Assembly: GCA_947447665.1 (NCBI GenBank) | Contig: CANFJX010000009.1 | Location: forward strand, 84,301-116,577 | Direction: 5' to 3' | Source: Bacteriovoracaceae bacterium | GTDB lineage: Bacteria > Bdellovibrionota > UBA1018 | DNA length: 32,277 nucleotides | Shown: positions 31,093-32,277 of the stretch, in pieces | Layout: each line of letters starts with the position of its first letter | Position numbering within the stretch: position 1 is the stretch's first letter | Notes under the pieces: model-generated | What the model was told of the DNA's origin: nothing | Databases searched by the model: none | Seen by the model: only the letters and a program-made list of their open reading frames with translations | Program-made: the position numbers and the translations under genes

Positions 31093-32076
31093 ATGAGCCA
31101 GCCAAAAACGAGCTGTAGTGGTCTAGAGAAATTGATAAAAATCGCCCGAAACAGCGATGCAACGGTGATGATTACGGGGGCGACAGGGACAGGTAAAACG
31201 TCTCTCGCCCGACAAATTCATCTTGAAAGTGAGCGTAAAAGTAGGCCCTTTGTCGTGGTAAATCTCGCAAGTATTCATGAAGGGACGATCGAGTCGGAGC
31301 TTTTCGGGCATGAGCGAGGCGCATTCACGGGCGCGGATCAAAAACGCATGGGGCGACTCGAGCTAGCTCAAGGGGGGACGGTGTTTTTGGACGAAATTGG
31401 AGAGTTACCCCTGAGGCTGCAAGCTCGACTCTTGGATTTTATCCAGTCCCGCAAAGTGATTCCCGTGGGAGGCAATCGAGAGGTTCAACTCGACGTCCGA
31501 GTGATTGCGGCCACCCACCGAGACATCTGGGAAGCAGCCGCCAGAGGTGAGTTTCGCGAGGACTTGCTTCATCGACTCTGCGTTGTCTCGATTAATCTGT
31601 GTCCTCTCAGTGAAAGAGGCGAGGAACTGGGAGACTTAGTTCATGGCTGCCTGGATGAGTTTGCGGGACGGGCAGGGAAGCTAATTTATAGGATTTCGAC
31701 TGCGGTTGCTGAGGTTTTTGAGTCCTATGACTGGCCGGGAAACCTAAGAGAGCTTCGAAACGTAATTGAATATGCGGTTTTGGCATGTGAAGGGACTGAG
31801 ATCACTTTGGCAGACTTGCCGGCCTCCTTTACTCGACGGACTTCAAGAATCGAGCTGAAGAAGTCGACCGCTTTCGCTTACCCGATTTTTGGGACCGTCG
31901 AAATGCCCCTCACTCTTAGCTACCAGGATACGATCAGCCGCCTTGAGCGAGAGTATTTTGAGCGGGCTTTGAGGCGAAACGGCGGGAGAATTAACCGCAC
32001 GGCACAACAAATTGGGATCAATAAGACAACCTTGCTGCGCCGAATTAAGGCCTACGGCATCGATGTTCTTCAGTGA
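31093..32076 (+). CDS. Sigma-54 activator without a sensory domain
   Basis: The 327-residue protein starts almost directly with the AAA+ domain. Motifs are Walker A GATGTGKT (residues 29-36), sigma-54 loop GAFTGA (76-81), Walker B GGTVFLDEIGEL (94-105) and YDWPGNLRELRN. The Fis-type helix-turn-helix GGRINRTAQQIGINKTTLLR is at the C-terminus. There is no receiver, GAF, PAS or FHA domain, so activity is probably set by its amount or by a partner protein, as in PspF or HrpR/S types. The sigma-54 promoter just upstream suggests control by the divergent response regulator or by itself. The ATG at 31093 has an AGAAGGA ribosome site. Confidence 0.93.
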   Translation: MSQPKTSCSGLEKLIKIARNSDATVMITGATGTGKTSLARQIHLESERKSRPFVVVNLASIHEGTIESELFGHERGAFTGADQKRMGRLELAQGGTVFLDEIGELPLRLQARLLDFIQSRKVIPVGGNREVQLDVRVIAATHRDIWEAAARGEFREDLLHRLCVVSINLCPLSERGEELGDLVHGCLDEFAGRAGKLIYRISTAVAEVFESYDWPGNLRELRNVIEYAVLACEGTEITLADLPASFTRRTSRIELKKSTAFAYPIFGTVEMPLTLSYQDTISRLEREYFERALRRNGGRINRTAQQIGINKTTLLRRIKAYGIDVLQ

Positions 32077-32110
32077 GTGGAGTCCTTTGCTGACGGTCAA
32101 AAGATGGTTT

Positions 32111-32172
32111 CTTAAAAAAAATCACAATTTTTAAAAAAAGGTATTGCGCAAAAATAGGAACGCAGTTAGAAC
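32111..32172 (+). promoter_or_regulatory. rrn-like promoter with UP element
   Basis: TTGCGC (32144-32149), a 17-bp spacer and TAGAAC (32167-32172) form a sigma-70 promoter. Directly upstream, 32111-32141 is a run of A- and T-tracts, typical of the UP element of strong stable-RNA promoters. Transcription would start near 32179. Confidence 0.6.
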
Positions 32173-32178
32173 CACTTT

Positions 32179-32277
32179 CACTTCGGCACTGACGAATAAG
32201 CGAACGCCGCAAACAGCGGTAATCGTGATAGTTCTTTGAAAATTAGGATGAATTTTTTGAAAGAGAAAGTGGGGGTA
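32179..32277 (+). other. Probable leader of a ribosomal RNA operon (continues past the window)
   Basis: The transcribed region has no open reading frame. It has a small hairpin CCGC-AAACA-GCGG (32207-32219, boxB-like), followed 10 bases later by GTTCTTTGAAAAT (32231-32243), close to the boxA antitermination sequence. The order boxB-boxA and the strong promoter match rrn leaders. The 16S gene itself would begin outside the window, so the identity is an inference. Confidence 0.6.

Noticed and set aside
32172..32272. CCACTTTC (32172-32179) complementary to GAAAGTGG (32265-32272), a possible long stem in the rRNA leader
   Set aside because: The first arm lies at or before the predicted transcription start, so it would mostly not be in the RNA; eight bases can also match by chance.
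1..32277. CRISPR arrays, insertion sequences, toxin-antitoxin or phage defence modules
   Set aside because: No regularly spaced repeats, transposase or integrase motifs, or known defence-protein motifs were found on either strand.

Overview
The window is 32.3 kb of densely coded bacterial chromosome with about 30 genes, one tRNA and the start of what looks like a ribosomal RNA operon. I see no insertion sequence, integrase, phage gene or CRISPR array. An AsmA-type envelope protein, a lipoprotein and several Sec signal peptides indicate a Gram-negative cell. GatCAB, RNase Y next to a YmdB-type phosphodiesterase, and two sigma-54 activators fit the group formerly called Deltaproteobacteria. Bdellovibrionota-like is my best guess, but it is an inference from gene content only.

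Layout. (1) 1-6582 is a tight operon: the end of glmU, then glmS (amino-sugar supply for the cell wall), a divergent CLC chloride channel with CBS domains, and a PcrA/UvrD helicase. (2) 6670-7164 is a small secreted protein. (3) 7243-14341 is an operon with gatC, gatA and gatB (transamidation of Glu-tRNAGln/Asp-tRNAAsn), an AsmA-like protein, a small lipoprotein and a Ppx/GppA phosphatase. (4) 14459-15137 (minus) holds two small proteins of unknown role: a coiled-coil protein and a 71-residue protein that resembles the middle domain of FliG. (5) 15299-15907 is a glutathione S-transferase-like protein. (6) 15975-18486 is an overlapping trio: 5-formyltetrahydrofolate cyclo-ligase, an RNase Y with no membrane anchor, and a YmdB-type phosphodiesterase. 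(7) 18497-18847 (minus) is a small protein with a cysteine/glycine tail. (8) tRNA-Ala(TGC) and its terminator are followed almost at once by a secreted FGE/Lcl-like protein, an APC permease, eutB and eutC, an ethanolamine utilisation set with no microcompartment or reactivase genes in the window. A heme-oxygenase-fold diiron-type protein follows. (9) An NCS2 nucleobase permease and an HdeD-like membrane protein lie on the minus strand. (10) 25853-29446 holds a 3-hydroxyisobutyryl-CoA hydrolase-like enzyme, a TauE/SafE exporter, a DUF1634 protein and two unrecognised proteins. (11) A sigma-54 response regulator (minus) and a sensor-less sigma-54 activator (plus) are divergent, with a good sigma-54 promoter in front of the latter. 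(12) The window ends in an rrn-like promoter and leader.

The observations I rate highest are: a repeated arrangement in which the first gene of a unit has a -10 box 6-10 nt before its start codon and no Shine-Dalgarno site, which suggests leaderless mRNAs; the anchorless RNase Y; the mini-FliG/coiled-coil pair; the Cys-tail protein; the divergent CLC channel; and the sigma-54 promoter between the two activators. All functions are read from sequence motifs by eye; no database search was run.
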